From Nothopassalora personata (lineage: Eukaryota > Ascomycota > Dothideomycetes > Mycosphaerellales > Mycosphaerellaceae), in NCBI GenBank assembly GCA_033816765.1, contig CM066288.1, positions 248,001 to 312,000 of the forward strand: 64,000 nucleotides of DNA. Reading direction: 5' to 3'. Positions 43,953 to 55,800 of the stretch are shown one piece after another. The position numbers and the translations under genes are program-made. The notes under the pieces are model-generated. The model was not told the origin of the DNA. It saw only the letters and a list, made by a program, of their open reading frames with translations, and ran no database searches. Position 1 is the stretch's first letter. Every line of letters starts with the position of its first letter.

Positions 43953-44746
43953 GATTATGATGGCCGGCTCGACAATGTCGGCTCACAGTAGGAAGTTGAA
44001 ATGTGTTGCTCATATTATGCGGTCGCAGTAGGTGACAATAGAGCGGGTGCGGGCGGGTCTTCGCGTTTGCTGAGCCTGCACATGAGTGTTGCCATGAGAG
44101 GTGAGTAGCATTCGAAAGATGTTACACGCTCTCGCAAGTATGGAAGTAAGTGGCAAGTCCAGTATGTCGGGTCCGGAGGCGCGGTGGGCAGTCGCCTCAC
44201 GGTCTGAGGTGCAGCACTTTCAACATCGCCTTTGACCAATCACGCGTTCACATCACTCTTCCTCTGGGAGAACTGATTTGTTCCACGAGGTTGGGTCGCG
44301 AAGTCGAGGTTGTCATCGTTCACATAGGAAGTGGGCTTGTTATGCGCGGGCATCACATACCATATTGCACGGTTCACAGGCTGGCCCACCAAGGCTGGAG
44401 CACATCCACGCATGAGAGAAGCAAAGAAACAACAAAGCGTGAAGACAGGGCACAATGTTGAACGCTGATTCATTCCTGGCAACGCCTCAACGCCGCATTC
44501 TGGCTGCGAGGAATGCTGATGATTTGCTTCGTCCCTGGTATGCTGCAGGCCGCCGAAGAGACAGCAGCAGCCTCATTATTCTGTTGAGCTGATCATCCAC
44601 GCGTATGCCTTGCGCCGAATCATCTACCCTGAAAGACAAGCAGTCTAGCATGCATAAACGCCGTAAGCAGTGGACAACGCTTCATCCAACGCATGCCATT
44701 CCGTAAGCGCATCTGGATGGAACATGTCCCGTAAAGTCCTTTCCAT
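43953..44746. other. SUZ12 upstream region
   Basis: About 800 bp between the YPT1 stop and the SUZ12 start, both on the minus strand. No gene is seen. Several short frames cross it, none with motif or splice support. Confidence 0.35.
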
Positions 44747-45857
44747 TTAGCAACAGCCTCCTGCGCTGCCCGATTGTACGTTCGAGCCCTGACCGACTTG
44801 CACGGTTGGCTTGTTGTTGACAGTGGTGTTACCCATGCGCTCCTTGATCTGGCGTGCCATGGTCAAGAAAGCCTGCTCGACGTTGCTAGCGTTCTTGGCC
44901 GAAGTCTCGAGGAATGGGATGCCCAAGCTGTCAGCGAACTCCTGCCACATTTGTTAGTACATCGCTATTCCGTACTGTTCGCTGACCTCCAACGCACCTT
45001 TGCCACTGCGTACTCGACGACCTTCTTGTCCGACATATCGCTCTTGTTGCCCACCAGAAGCTTGTTCACGCCCTCGGTAGCGTAGCGGTCGATCTCCTGA
45101 AGCCACTGCTTCACGTTGTTGAAGCTATCCATGTCTGTGACATCGTAGACAACGCAAATACCGTGTGCGCCGCGGTAGTATGACGAGGTGATGGTACGGA
45201 AACGCTCTTGGCCTGCGGTATCCCACTGCACCTTCATTAGCCACTGCTCTTCTTCTTCTGCCCGCTGCTATAACCCACGATCTGGAGCTTGACGGTCTTG
45301 CCGTCGAGCTCGATGGTCCGGATCTTGAAGTCGACGCCGATGGTCGAGATGTACGACTCGGTGTATGTGTCGTCGGCAAATCGAAGGAGGAGACAAGACT
45401 TTCCGACTCCAGAGTCTCCAATAAGCAGAAGCTTGAAGAGGTAATCGTACCTGTGAGTAACTCGGTCAGTGTTGCTGCCACATACTATGCGGCATCACAT
45501 AGTAGGAAAGGCGACAGCAATTCGGCCAGTGGCATGGCGACATGGCGCTGGCTAGGCACTGGCAAGTGGGTAGCATGGCAGCAGCAGTGGTTAAGAGATC
45601 CTAAAGTCCTGTGAGGTCCGCGACAGGTCGTTGTCCTCTCCAGATAGCGGATGACAGTCCGGGCTCCATAGATAGGGTCGTGGTAGCGGGCCATGGTGCT
45701 GGCCTCGGCGCTGGTGTGTAGGCCGGCGCGCTGGTGCTGCCAAGTAGAACTGCATGGCTGATAGAAGTTGGACAAGGAACAGGGTAACTCTGTATCAATC
45801 TTAGATCAGTATCGGCGACATGGCGCGGGTAAGGGTCGCGAACCACTCAGGATTCAT
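44747..45857 (-). CDS. YPT1: Rab1-type GTPase Ypt1
   Basis: Four exons, 45847-45857, 45279-45450, 44998-45225 and 44747-44941, encode 201 aa. Exon 1 is 11 nt (MNPE) and its donor is GTGGTT, the weakest here. The 396-nt first intron and the short introns of 53 and 56 nt join at E-YDYLFK, LQI-WDTAGQE and AVAK-EFADSLG, all exactly conserved in Ypt1/Rab1. The motifs are GDSGVGKS (G1), STIGVDF (switch I), WDTAGQERF (G3), GNKSDM (G4), ETSAK (G5), and the terminal Cys pair GGCC for double geranylgeranylation. Ypt1 controls ER-to-Golgi transport and autophagy initiation. The exon set is complete, though the tiny first exon is inferred from the family N-terminus. Confidence 0.95.
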
Positions 45858-46417
45858 GGTTGCGGTATGTTCTGCTAACGGTGGTGGTTTCGCGGGTGTG
45901 TTGCGCTCGAGGTTTTCTTCGGGTGGTGGTTGTGTCTCTGTAGGTTCCGCAGTAGAGGGGAACAGAGGTGGTTGAGACGAATGAGAAGGTGATGTGTGTG
46001 AAGCGACCAAAGAGAGCGGGTAGAGGTATAGGCGGCGACAGCGGTCGTTTTGTGCGGGATTGCCCGCAGGACGCTTGATCCACGTGCGTAAGACAAAGCT
46101 GGAGGAAACCCATGACTACGTTCAGGATGACATTCTGCTCCTACACAACACTCCGCTCGCAAACATCGTGTCTCACAGCGAGAGACAGATGGAAAAGTGC
46201 ACAATGCTGTACATCAAACGATCGTTCCCTCACTTGCTATCTACAATCTTGAAGCAAGAGGAATCCATCATCTACGCACCACACTGCAGCAATCCGTCTT
46301 CGCTGTCTCATACGCCGTACCACGTGGCAAGAGGGATCATGTGCGGTTCCGCTATCTCGGTGCCACACTACTTAACACAGCGCAGCAGAAGGAAGCTCTC
46401 TTTCATGAAACGCCACG
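45858..46417. other. YPT1 upstream region
   Basis: 560 bp between the YPT1 start and the 3' end of the WW-domain gene (same strand). It is partly CA/TC-rich near YPT1, as in fungal leaders, with no coding signal. Confidence 0.35.
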
Positions 46418-47864
46418 TCATCTCCATTGTGGAGTCTGGGGCTGGCCATAGCCCCCCTGCTGCGAACCGTATCCTCCTTGTTGCGAGTTGTAGCTCTGGT
46501 ACTGACCAGGTTGATCGTGTGGTGGAGGCGGGTACGACTGTCCTCCATAGCCTTGTTGGCCACCATAGCCACCAGGAGCGCCGTAAGCGCCAGGCTGACC
46601 GTGCTGTGGGCCGCCAGGAGGCGGTGGTGGGTGTTGGACATATCCTCCAGACTGCTGCTGACCATAGTGGTTGTTCGGTGTAGATGAGTGGCTACCGTAA
46701 CCTGGCTGTCCTGGTTGCTGCTGCCCATAGTGAGGTTGCTGGCCGTACTGTGATTGATCGTGACCACCTCCGTATCCTTGCTGGCCCTGTGGATGATATG
46801 CACCACTCTGTGGACCATAGCCACCAGCTGGTGCGACAGGTGCTCCGGGACCTTGCTGGTGGTGTTGCGGCTGCTGCTGACCGTGTGGCACGCCATATCC
46901 TCCGACCTGTGCTCCGTATCCTGCGGATGGCGTGTGGCTCTGCGAGTGAGACCCTGGTGCCTGATATGAAGCCGGTGGTGCTTGCCCTTGATATGTTCCG
47001 CCAGCAGATGCGTTTTGGGAGTAGCCATATGGGTTCTGTCCACCACCATGCGGCTTGTTGTGTCCGCCCAAGAGACTGCTTGCCATCGACCCTAACTGAC
47101 CAAGTCCACCGCCGCTGCTTGAGTGACCCGACTGTCCATGCTGTTGCTGCCCTGCGGACCCATGAGAGGACGATCCGCCCAAGAATGACTGTGCAATGCC
47201 ACCGAGTCCGCCGGAGGAGCTTCCATGCTGACTGGAGTTTCCATGCGAAGAAGACCCGCCCAAGAGTGATGATGCCAATCCTCCTAGGCCACCTGCATTC
47301 GAGGACTGCTTGGAGCCCAAGACCGAGTTCAGTAACGATCCCTGCGGACACCATTAGCCAACAAGTGACGTGCCCATTGACAGTGTGCCGCGTACTCCCA
47401 AGCTTCTGTCACTCTCTTGTCCTTCTATACCTCTCGTGCCTTCTCCAGGGGCCGAGTATGGATTCTGACCGGCTGGTGTGCCGCCAGGCGTGGGGACACC
47501 ATGAGCGCTCATTGTAGGAACTTCCCACGTCGACTCTCCGGTGCTGATTTGGACGAAGTAGTACTTTCGCGATCTGTGAACTCGCGCAATCAGCCGAGTA
47601 TTCGCTGCCGACAAGGTTGAAGAAGCGAGCTTCGTCTTTGAGACGCTCTAGGGCAGCCACTCACTTTGCATCCCACTGCGCAATCCTTCAAGCGACACCA
47701 GCTACGTCAGTGCCAAGCGCGAATTGAGGAGAGAGGCGGATGGGAAATGGAGGAGAAGCATTGCTGAAGGAGCGTGTAGCAATAGAAGGGACGCACCATC
47801 CAGGCGGAAGCGTAGGCGGGCTACGGTCAGGCCCATCTGCGTCTGGAGTACTAGGCTCTGCCAT
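46418..47864 (-). CDS. WW-domain protein with Gly/Gln-rich tail
   Basis: Four exons, 47797-47864, 47665-47685, 47396-47573 and 46418-47341, encode 396 aa. Exon 2 is a 21-nt microexon. The spliced WW domain reads LPPGWIAQWDAKSRKYYFV followed by QISTGESTWEVP, with both signature Trp and the Pro in place; the microexon supplies the residues between the first Trp and the Lys. WW domains bind Pro-rich or phospho-Ser-Pro ligands. The tail has three copies of a GGLGGLASSLLGGSSSHG-like unit (residues about 95-180), then 200 residues of Gly/Gln/Tyr/Pro-rich low complexity typical of prion-like or condensate proteins. No membrane segment. All junctions keep frame (GTGCGT, GTGAGT and GTACGC donors). The function is unknown, with possible roles in RNA or transcription complexes. 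Confidence 0.82.
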
Positions 47865-48531
47865 CGTGCAAGAGCTGTGTCGCGAGTCCGCTCTGATTTC
47901 CTCTCACAAATGGCTGTCCTCCGGTATGTGTGACTGCGTTGGTCTCGCTGTCAAAACTGTCGTGAACGCAGGAGTGTATGGTATGAGTTTGTCGGAGAAG
48001 AAGAGAAAAGTAGGGTTTCAGGAAGCGCGCAATCAAACTAGCCGATTGACATGCCCATGCTTTATGCAACGCCATCGTCTGACGGCATGCAAATCCGCAG
48101 CGCACGCAGCATCGCGACACCTGACCTTGACTGGGAATCGCCTGCCTCGGCCAGTAGTCTTCGAAGGGTAGCGTAGCGCGGACAGGCGCCTGTGGCTGTG
48201 TCGAATAGCGAAACACCTGTAGCCGATGTGGAGAACTAGGTATAGCTGACATGACCACATGAATGACATTGGGCAGATCACGAAGCACAAACAGAGACAA
48301 TGTCGTAGCATCCGCATGGGCATGGAGTAAACATCGTAGTAGTATTGGGAACGCTCAACTCGACAGAGAAGGAAATACAACACTTCGCGCCAGCATTAGC
48401 TACTACTAGCTTATGCTCTTGGGTATCCACCGTGCTCTACCAGCAGTCAAGATACAAGCCAGACATGCCTGCATCGCCAACTTCGCCGATGCCAATGGAG
48501 CTCTGCACACTTTTCGTAACACGTTGAGCAC
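47865..48531. other. Intergenic between WW gene and tubulin
   Basis: 667 bp upstream of the WW-domain gene and downstream of alpha-tubulin. No coding signal is seen. Confidence 0.35.
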
Positions 48532-50134
48532 CTAGTACTCGGCCTCAGCGCCCTCCTCGCCCTCAGCAGAGTCTGCAGCAACCTCCTCGTAATCGCGCTC
48601 AAGCGCAGCCAAGTCCTCACGAGCCTCGGAGAACTCACCCTCCTCCATGCCCTCACCAACGTACCAGTGAACGAAGGCACGCTTGCTGTACATGAGGTCG
48701 AACTTGTGGGACAGAGCGGACCAGGCCTCGGCGATGGCGGTGGTGTTGGACAGCATGCAGACGGCGCGGTTAACCTTGGCTAGATCACCGTTTGGCACCA
48801 TCTGTGGTGGCTGGTAGCAGATACCAATCTTGAAACCAGTAGGGCACCAGTCGACGAACTGGATGGTGCGCTTCGTCTTGAGGGTGGCAACGGCCTGGTG
48901 GACGTCCTTTGGAACGACGTCTCCACGGTAGAGCAAGCAAGTAGCCATGTACTTGCCGTTACGTGGGTCACACTTGACCATCTGGCTGTTTGGCTCGAAG
49001 CAAGACATGCTGATCTCCTGGACGCTATTGGCCTCGTGTGCAGCCTTGGCCGCGGAGACGATTGGTGCGTACGCGACCAGTGGGAAGTGGATGCGTGGGT
49101 ATGGCACCAAGTTGGTCTGGAACTCGTTGAGATCGACGTTAAGCGAGCCGTCGAAGCGGAGCGAGGCAGTGATGGAAGAGACAACCTGGGCAATCAGGCG
49201 GTTGAGGTTCTCGTAGTTTGGTCGCTCAATGCCCAGGTTACGGCGGCAGATGTCGTAGATGGCCTCATTGTCGACCATGAAAGAGCAGTCAGAGTGCTCG
49301 AGGGTGGTGTGGGTGGTCAGGATCGAGTTGTATGGCTCGACGACAGATGTGGCGACCTGTGGTGCTGGGTACACACAGAACTCGAGCTTGCACTTCTTGC
49401 CGTAGTCCACGGACAGACGCTCCATCAAGAGAGCACCGAAACCGGATCCGGTACCACCGCCGAAGCTGTGGAAGACGAGGAAACCTTGCAGACCAGAGCA
49501 GTTGTCTGCGACATGTCGGACCTTGTCGAGAACCTGGTCAATGAGCTCCTTGCCAACGGTGTAGTGGCCCCGGGCGTAGTTGTTCGAGGCGTCCTCCTTG
49601 CCAGTGATCATCTGTTCTGGGTGAAAAAGGCTACGGTAGGCGCCGGTGCGAACCTCGTCCACGACATTGGGCTCGAGATCGCAGTAGATGGTGCGTGGCA
49701 CGTACTTGCCGTTGCCTGCGAGACTGTCAGTGTCACCATTCGGGCTGTTCAGTGTCCAATGTGGCCGCCTTACCAGTTTCGGAAAAGAAAGTAGAGAAGC
49801 CATGGTCATCGTCGGTGGCCTTGCGCTCCTCAGTGAGGTAGCCGTCAGGCTGGATGCCGTGCTCGAGGCAGTAGAGCTATATCCCGCACGCGGTCAGTAC
49901 TTGTCCTTAGGCACCGATTGTGTTTCCTGGCTCTTCATGTATCGCGTATCTCGATATCGTGTGGGGTGTACTGACCTCCCAGCAGCTGTTGGCGATTTGG
50001 CAACCGGCCTGGCCGACTACACGCGAGAAAAGTCAGCGTCGGAGCACTTCCCAACGGTGCTGCCCAATCTGGCGGTCACGACGAGGGCCCTGACTAGGAG
50101 TAAACATACCGTTCAAGCTGATGACTTCACGCAT
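48532..50134 (-). CDS. TUB1: Alpha-tubulin
   Basis: Four exons, 50110-50134, 49976-50016, 49774-49876 and 48532-49715, encode 450 aa. Exons 1 and 2 are 25 and 41 nt and read MREVISLN then [14 protein letters not shown]. The remaining exons read [20 protein letters not shown] and the bulk of the protein. Introns are 58-99 nt with good splice signals, and phases agree at every junction. The GTP-binding T5-type loop [30 protein letters not shown] and the C-terminal EEGAEAEY with the final Tyr identify alpha- rather than beta-tubulin. It forms microtubules with beta-tubulin. The intron-rich 5' end is typical of fungal tubulins. Confidence 0.97.
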
Positions 50135-50538
50135 GGTGTCGCGTCTGGATATCTGCGGGTGATGGACGGGTGTCTCTTGACGGGTCGGAGGAGTGTGAGG
50201 TGTGGATGGTTGTCGTGTTGTCCAGCAGCAAGCGCGATTGTTTTGGTTCGCGGGGTGGAAGTGCTCAAGAGGTCTGCTGTTTTCGTGTGGCGCTTTGGCC
50301 CCTGGAGTCCCCTTGTGTGTGGGTCCGCTTTCTTAGCGAACGACGAGCTGACCAATCATAAGCCGACGTGGCCTCGAATCCAGAGACGTTCACTTTTACG
50401 ACACAACAGGCGAGAGATACACAATTGAAGGCACCACACAAAATCGGACAGTGCGTCATACAGGCTCACGCGTCGCTCCAACATGCGAGGTGAGAGATTG
50501 GACAGCTGCTCACTTGTCGAGTCTTTGTTTCCAACACC
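50135..50538. promoter_or_regulatory. Divergent promoter, tubulin and PGA1-like
   Basis: 404 bp between divergent starts. A minus-strand frame crosses it, but no second gene is supported. The side nearest tubulin is presumably a strong constitutive promoter; I see no defined binding sites. Confidence 0.4.
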
Positions 50539-51301
50539 ATGAGAGTCCTGGCTAGCGCGTCCTCACTGTTGGCCATAGTGACTACAGCTCTTGCAAACAC
50601 CGAGAAGACCATCTTCATAGCACCTACTGCCAGCACCCTGCCTGAATCTGGAGCAACTTTGGACGCTTTACAGCTTCAAATCCTCACGCCGCTTCAAAAT
50701 ACAGTCCGCACGGCACTGCCCGTTGTATTTCCGTCAGCAGGTAATCCCCACGGGTATGAGTCTTGGTATTTGCTCCAAGGCCTGGAAGCTGGACAACGCC
50801 ACGAAGTTCGGGTCTGCTGGGCTGCAATTGTATGTCACCCTCTCTCGCTCCCGGTCCGATGTCAATGCGGCAGTAGCTATTACTCGGTATCATCCGCTGA
50901 CGTGGATCTGCTAGCAACCGACGCAATTCTGGCTCGACGTTCATAACATCACGCATGTGTTCGACACTCCTCATTTGATACAGAGCTTAGCTGCGTTTGC
51001 TGAGCAACAAGCGGAGCCACCTAAGGACATATCCAAGGTCGATAATCCTTCTGCGACGACCCTGCTACTTCAGGTGAGAGCGGCAGCAGACTACTTCACG
51101 ACGAACAAGACTTTGATGCTGCACCCCGAACCGGTTGACGTCGACATAATTCTCGATCCGTATCTACTCAGCCTCTTCCCTGTCTCATTGCTACCGACCG
51201 CAATCTACTTGATCGCGTTAGCCATAGGAGGCTGGTATTTATCCGGTAGAATCTGGAACCTCCTCCAGTCTGACAGCGGATTCAAGACACACGTGGAGTG
51301 A
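50539..51301 (+). CDS. PGA1-like GPI-mannosyltransferase II co-activator
   Basis: Two exons, 50539-50829 and 50915-51301, encode 225 aa. The 85-nt intron (GTATGT donor, CTGAC branch, CTAG acceptor) joins CWAAI to QPTQFWLDVH in frame. It has a signal peptide (MRVLASASSLLAIVTTALA), a lumenal domain with GQRHEVRVCWAA and a DTPHLIQSLA segment, and one C-terminal membrane helix (VSLLPTAIYLIALAIGGWYL) followed by a short cytosolic tail. This layout and wording match the filamentous-fungal homologues of yeast Pga1, the ER partner of Gpi18 in adding the second mannose to GPI anchors. The assignment is by recall of this family; sequence conservation is low, so alternatives among other small ER glycoproteins remain. 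Its stop codon is one base before the next start codon. Confidence 0.68.
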
Positions 51302-51302
51302 G

Positions 51303-51892
51303 ATGAAAATGGTAAGTCTGCGACTTGAAAACGAGCATCTCGTCCCAGCCTTAAGGCCCAGGCGCCAACGGGTTGGCGGCTGATTCTGCGCAGGTGCATC
51401 CTTTCTACTCACTACCAGCTGAGCTCGTGCTGGACATAATTGACTATCTGCCGCCGGAGTCTTTGATCAATTTTGTCTTTGCCCATTATAAATTGCTGGT
51501 CTCCTACGGCTTGGCGCCTGCACTTTCACAGCCAAGGATAACTTATATCACAACACAAACGCAGCTACCTGCTTTGTTCCCTCTGCTACAGACGCCAGCG
51601 GAGATCAACTTACAGATCATGTCGCATCTCAGACCCCTCGACACGATGCGATTTGTTTTGGCCAACTATCAGATTCTCTCAAGGTGAATTGTCACACTCA
51701 ACCCAGAATTACCGTGCTGCCCTGCGATGGCAGTCTCGCGCCTCGCAACGCTACATGAAGTTATGCTACTCTTGCTAATAACTTCTCTTGTACAGACAAG
51801 GCATCGCACCGCCTTTGACGACTGAGACTATCGTGCAGCTTAGAAATGCAGTCCGCGCACGACGAGACGATCCGACGAGCAGAGACTACTAG
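51303..51892 (+). CDS. Twin F-box-like protein
   Basis: Three exons, 51303-51311 (9 nt), 51394-51683 and 51796-51892, encode 131 aa. The first exon is just Met-Lys-Met before a GTAAGT donor, and the junction gives MKMVHPFYSLPAELVLDIIDYLPPESL. The 112-nt second intron (GTGAAT to TACAG) joins ILSR to QGIAPPLT. Two similar units are visible. Residues about 8-47 read LPAELVLDIIDYLPPESLIN (F-box-like) and end in YGLAPAL. Residues about 73-110 read TPAEINLQIMSHLRPLDTMR and end in QGIAPPL. F-box proteins link substrates to SCF ubiquitin ligases; two copies in one small protein without other domains is unusual. If the 9-nt first exon is wrong, the true start would be upstream in the neighbour's transcript. 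Confidence 0.55.
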
Positions 51893-52891
51893 GTCCACGC
51901 TCGCGAATCGAAACGCACACGGTGCGCTTTAATGGAAAATCCTCGAATCACTCCAACGAGGTGCAGACGAGGCGGGTGTATATGCTCTGAGCCAACAAGC
52001 ATGATGACGATCGCCTCAACCCGCCAGCGGTCAACACTAGCAAGTGTCAAAGGAAGGCATGAGCGGATAGTTGACGAAACGTGGAAGATATATAAACATA
52101 TTCGGTCCTCATGTCGTTAGCCTTGTGGTAATATGGTGGTGAATTGCGAGCACTGCAGGTCGTGGCATCGCCTTGGTTCATCATCACATCTGCGACGTAT
52201 ATAGAGGTTGCAGAGGCAAAACTTCGCACTGATGAACGCCATCATGTGCAGTTCTCGTGGTCAAGGGTAACTGAGCAGACAAAGACACAAAGTCTGGGCA
52301 CGACGGGCACGATCAACCAGATCTGTCTCCACAATCCACAGCTGCCGGCAATCTCCGGATGCCATGTCAAGACGAGGATCAGCCTAGATTGCCTGGGTAG
52401 TCTGACTTTTATTTGAACATCTTCCACTACGACTCAGCATCAACCTTTTCTTCACATCCCGAAAGACATCGCGGCGCAAATGTCATGTTCCTGCACCGGA
52501 CTTCTTCTATGTCCGACGCAAGCTAACGGAAGATGGTTGGCTGCGACGTGAAGAGATTGTGTCGTAATGCGCTAAAACGGTCAGTCCATGTTTTCTCGAC
52601 CTCGGTTGTTTGGCTGCAGTATCGAGAGACACGTTCTTTTGGTTACACGCGAGGAGGCCGCCCTCTTGGTCACCAACTCCCGTGTCTCGCGTTAAAGTCG
52701 TCGCTATCTTGGCGTGCAAAACGGTGGCTGTCGATGACGCTTGCCACAGAGTCGGATGAACACTGAGCTTTGTCACGCTCGGTGTTGATGGCTATCAGCT
52801 ACCACTTTCGAGATCTCTTCTTCCACATTGTAGCCACTTGCTGGTAACAAAGGCGTGCGAGCTGACACCTTTGATCGAAACAATTGACACG
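51893..52891. other. ABC transporter upstream region
   Basis: About 1 kb with no gene supported. The F-box gene's 3' end and the ABC transporter promoter lie here. A GATATATAAACATATTC-like AT patch near 52088 could be a TATA-type element, though it is far from the transporter start. Confidence 0.35.
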
Positions 52892-55800
52892 ATGGCATTT
52901 GTCCGCCAGACATGGACTCTTTGCGAGAAGACGCTCAGGATCGTCTTCTTGCGGCACTGGCTGGGCACGTTGACTCGAGCATTTCTGGCGCCCATCATAT
53001 TCATCTTCATCATTTCGTACTCGAAGAACTTCTTCGTGCCTCCTAGTGACTTCGGAATTGGTTCTGCAAGGACTTTGCGATCACTGAGCGACGCACTAGG
53101 ATCGTCTGCTGGCGGCCGGAACACTGTCGTGATCGTCAACAATGGATTCACCGGAGGCGACATCTCCAGAGTTGTTGATCAGATCTCAACGCCCATTGCG
53201 GCCCAGGGAAAGACAGTGCAGATGCTGCAGAACCGGAACGATGTATTGACAGCGTGTCCAAGCACTATTCGTGGAGTCTCTCCCTGCTTTGCAGCCATCA
53301 TCTTCGAGTCTTCACCTACGGAAGGTCCAGGGGGAATCTGGAACTATACTATTCAAGCGGATGGCTCATTCGGCGAAAGGATCTATGTCAACTCTGGTAA
53401 CAACGACGCAGAGATTTATGTCATTCCATTACAGCACACAATCGACAGCGCCATCGCGTCCTTGAACGGTACCACGCTTCCCGACAACGTCCAGCAGTAC
53501 CCGTTCACGTCCCAAACCCCTGAAGAACGAACTCGTAGCATCAATCGTGCATACATGGGCTCTCTGATCGACATTCTTGGCGTTGCATACTTCATTGGCA
53601 TCGTCGGAATATGCTATCAACTTACAGGCCAGATGGCACAGGAGCGTGAGCTCGGCATGTCACAGCTCATCGAGGCCATGATGCCAAACAAGCAGCGTTG
53701 GGTCCCGCAGGCGGCTCGACTCTTTGCAATGCATGTCTCATTTGACATCCTCTACATGCCAAGCTGGGTCATCATGGGAATCATCGTTGGGTCCTTGAAC
53801 TATCCCGAATCTAGTGTCGGGATTCCATTGGCTTTCTTCATTGTTTCAGGACTCGCCTTATCATCCTGGTCCGTCGCCTTCGCATCTCTCTTCAGGAAGT
53901 CACAGCTCTCTGGTATCACTGTTACGATTGTCTCGATTGTCTTGGCAATCATCATCCAGGTCATTGGTCCGGTCTCCACTGGTGGAGCTGCTATACTCAG
54001 TCTCTTGTTTCCATCGATAAACTTCACGCTGTTCATCATCTACATGGCGTACTGGCAACAGCAATCTCTCCCCACCAACCTAGCAGAAGCTGCCCCGAAC
54101 GCACCCTGGAGGCTTCCCGGTTATGTATTTTTCATCTTCTGTGCGATTCAGTTTTTAATGTATCCATTCATCGGCGCTGTGATCGAGCGCACGCTCTACG
54201 GCACTGCTTCAAAGTCACGTCAATTGCGCTACGACATGGATGACGCTGTAGCGGAGACAGTCAAGGTTACATCTCTCAGCAAGCATTATCCACCCGGTTG
54301 GTTCGCTCGGAGAGTCCTTTCAAGATTTACCAAGCACCCGCAACAGACTGTCTTCGCGGTGAGCAATGTCGACTTCACGGTCCTTCGAGGCCAGATCATG
54401 GTGCTCCTTGGAGCCAACGGCAGTGGCAAGAGCACGACCCTTGACACTTTGGCTGGGCTGCAAAAGCCCACAAGCGGCACGATTGAGATGGATGCCACCG
54501 GTGGTATCGGATTATGCCCGCAAAAGAACGTGCTGTGGAACGAGCTGACAGTCTACGAACATGTGCGAATCTTCAACAGGCTGAAGGCAGACGCTGTGGA
54601 CAGCAAAGCCCAGATGCAGGAGCTGGTCTCTGCATGCGATCTTGATTTGAAGATAAATGCTCGAACCGAGACATTGTCTGGGGGTCAAAAGAGGAAGTGC
54701 CAGCTCGCTATGATGTTGACAGGCGGGCCTCGTATCTGTATGTTGGATGAAGTGAGCTCCGGACTGGATCCCCTGAGCCGAAGAAAGATCTGGGACATCA
54801 TTCTGGCTGAACGTGGCAAGCGCTCTATGCTACTCACCACCCACTTTCTTGACGAAGCAGATTTGCTCTCCGATGATATTGCTATACTATCCAAGGGCAA
54901 TCTTGTCGCACACGGGTCCGCTGTGGAATTGAAGCACCATCTAGGCGGTGGCTATCGCGTCCGAATCTACAAGGAGAATGAGAAGGCACTGCCAGAGAAG
55001 CTTGAAGCAACGCCCAAGCAGGTTTACCACGATCAAACAGTCTACAACCTTACCGACTCTGGTGCTGCAGCGCACTTCATTGCTGAATTGGAACGCAATG
55101 GCGTGCGAGACTATCAAGTGAATGGTCCTACCATCGAAGATGTGTTCCTTAAGCTTGCTGAAGAGGTCAAAGAAGAGCTCGAGAAGGACAAGGTACCTAG
55201 TCCAACGCCGTCTGCTGTCGACGGCATAGATGCTCCCGTTAACGAGAAGGGTTTGAAGCTGATCCCGGGCAAGAATCTGTCATTCCTTGGACAGACTTGG
55301 ATCCTCTTTCGCAAGAGAGCGACGATTCTCAGGAGGAACAAATGGCCTTACCTGGCTGCTTTACTCATTCCCATCATCGCGGCTGGCTTGGTGACTCTTT
55401 TCGTGCAAGATTTCCAGGCTTTGTCCTGCGACCCGAGTGCTCAGGTCTCAGAGGCCGACATTGCGAACCTTGGCTCAGAGCTTGCTGATGCCGCCTTGAT
55501 TCCTGCAGGTCCCACTGGCCAAGTGCCGGCTGAGCTACTCAATCAGCCTTCGTTCCGACCAGTTGACTCCCTGACAGCATTTGACGATTTCGTGGTAGAC
55601 CGATACCACAACGTTACACCAGGAGGCTTTTTCATCGGTGACACGCCCACCTTTGCATACAAAGGAAATTACGGACTAGACTTCGCTGTTATCACCCAAA
55701 ATTTGTTGGACGTAAGTCTCAGCGGCGTCGATATTGCTACATCTTATCGAGCATTCGCTACGCCTTTCGCGCCCGACGCTGGAAAGACTCTCCAATTCAT

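Noticed and set aside
46684..47517. 277-codon plus-strand frame inside the WW-domain gene
   Set aside because: Antisense shadow crossing an intron of the real gene; composition is a mirror of Gly/Gln codons.
48898..49794. 298-codon plus-strand frame inside alpha-tubulin
   Set aside because: Antisense shadow of a conserved coding exon in a GC-rich gene; no motif.
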